DNA of 64,000 bases, from NCBI RefSeq assembly GCF_032854445.1, contig NC_088301.1:14878281-14942280 (forward strand), written 5' to 3'. The position numbers and the translations under genes are program-made. The first letter of the stretch is position 1. Each line of letters begins with the position of its first letter. Source of the stretch: Liolophura sinensis. Taxonomy: Eukaryota > Mollusca > Polyplacophora > Chitonida > Chitonidae. The notes beneath the pieces were generated by a model, which was not told the DNA's origin, ran no database searches, and saw only the letters and a program-made list of their open reading frames with translations. Shown piece by piece: positions 63,555-64,000 of the stretch.

Positions 63555-64000
63555 ATATTAGCAAGTCAACCTGTGTGTTGATTGTTAACGTTTATCACGC
63601 TGGGCGTGAATATATTAACGGAAGACTGAACCCCGTCCCTGTTACACCGTGTAACGTAACAAAATTTACCGTGTGATATAATAAACCAAATTGTGTAATA
63701 AAAATGCCGTGTTACCTATTTATTATTTTTCAAGCGAGTTGTGTAATAGAAATATACGTGTTATGTAATAACAATGAGCTATATTGCTGAACTGGTGGGA
63801 TCTGGCCTAAGCTCTTTGTAGCTTGAAGTGCCTTTATAGACATTAAACCAGCTCTTGACTGGCTTGAGAACAGCAGCAACGTGGAAAACATCGGGAATAA
63901 AATTTTATAACCTTCATTATACCCCGTTTGATTCATGCAAATCTTCAAATCTAAGTCACGTTAAGTGACGGTTCGAATCCAGCTTTTTTTGAGTTCGTGT
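63555..64000. other. AT-rich end of window, no gene
   Basis: Several imperfect GTGTAA/TACCGTGT repeats lie at 63640-63770. A B-box-like GGTTCGAATCC with a T-run at 63970-63990 is not enough for a tRNA call. Confidence 0.4.

Noticed and set aside
63955-63990. tRNA gene 3' end (GGTTCGAATCC plus T-run)
   Set aside because: No acceptor pairing or A box seen, and the T-arm stem does not pair well. It lies at the window edge.

Overview
The window looks like nuclear DNA of a lophotrochozoan invertebrate, most likely a mollusc. It is AT-rich, contains intron-split genes with GT/AG junctions, and is dense in transposons. It carries tRNA-derived SINEs with A/B boxes, Tc1/mariner, Ty3/gypsy and DIRS-like retroelements, and no bacterial-style operons. 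The species call is inference from repeat flavour and gene content.

Layout: (1) 0-7.2 kb holds SINE scraps, then a dead Tc1/mariner element (1088-7212). Its DD34E transposase is split by a nested 4.6-kb DNA transposon (1859-6443). The nested element has 453-bp near-identical direct terminal repeats, a Mutator-like transposase gene, and a convergent gene for an I-PpoI-like His-Cys-box (His-Me finger) endonuclease. (2) 7.2-11.2 kb is mostly non-coding repeats. (3) 11.3-47.7 kb, minus strand, is one host gene for which I can build a nearly complete model. It encodes a signal peptide, an EGF module, an F-type lectin (fucolectin) domain on two exons, a series of MEGF10/Draper-like 8-Cys EGF modules (one per exon), a single transmembrane helix, and a Tyr-rich cytoplasmic tail. 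All junctions are phase 1 except the last intron (phase 2), and the codons join in frame from one exon to the next. The one exception is an extra base in a G6 run at the edge of the second lectin exon. Its introns contain tandemly duplicated exon units, SINEs, a degraded Ty3/gypsy element (13.1-17.8 kb), a DIRS fragment and a 1.1-kb minisatellite. (4) 48-54.4 kb is intergenic, with a relic EGF exon on the opposite strand. (5) 54420-61413 is a nearly intact Ty3/gypsy LTR retrotransposon, followed by an inverted solo LTR of the same family (62536-63554).

Most notable points: both gypsy-type elements have the integrase upstream of reverse transcriptase (Gmr1-like pol order); the nested transposon pairs a transposase with a homing-endonuclease-like protein between long direct repeats; and the receptor gene joins lectin, EGF and tyrosine-tail modules and is still growing by tandem exon duplication. 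A SINE shared by some duplicated units gives their order of origin.

The gene model comes from reading splice signals and phases by eye. No database search, alignment or transcript was available.
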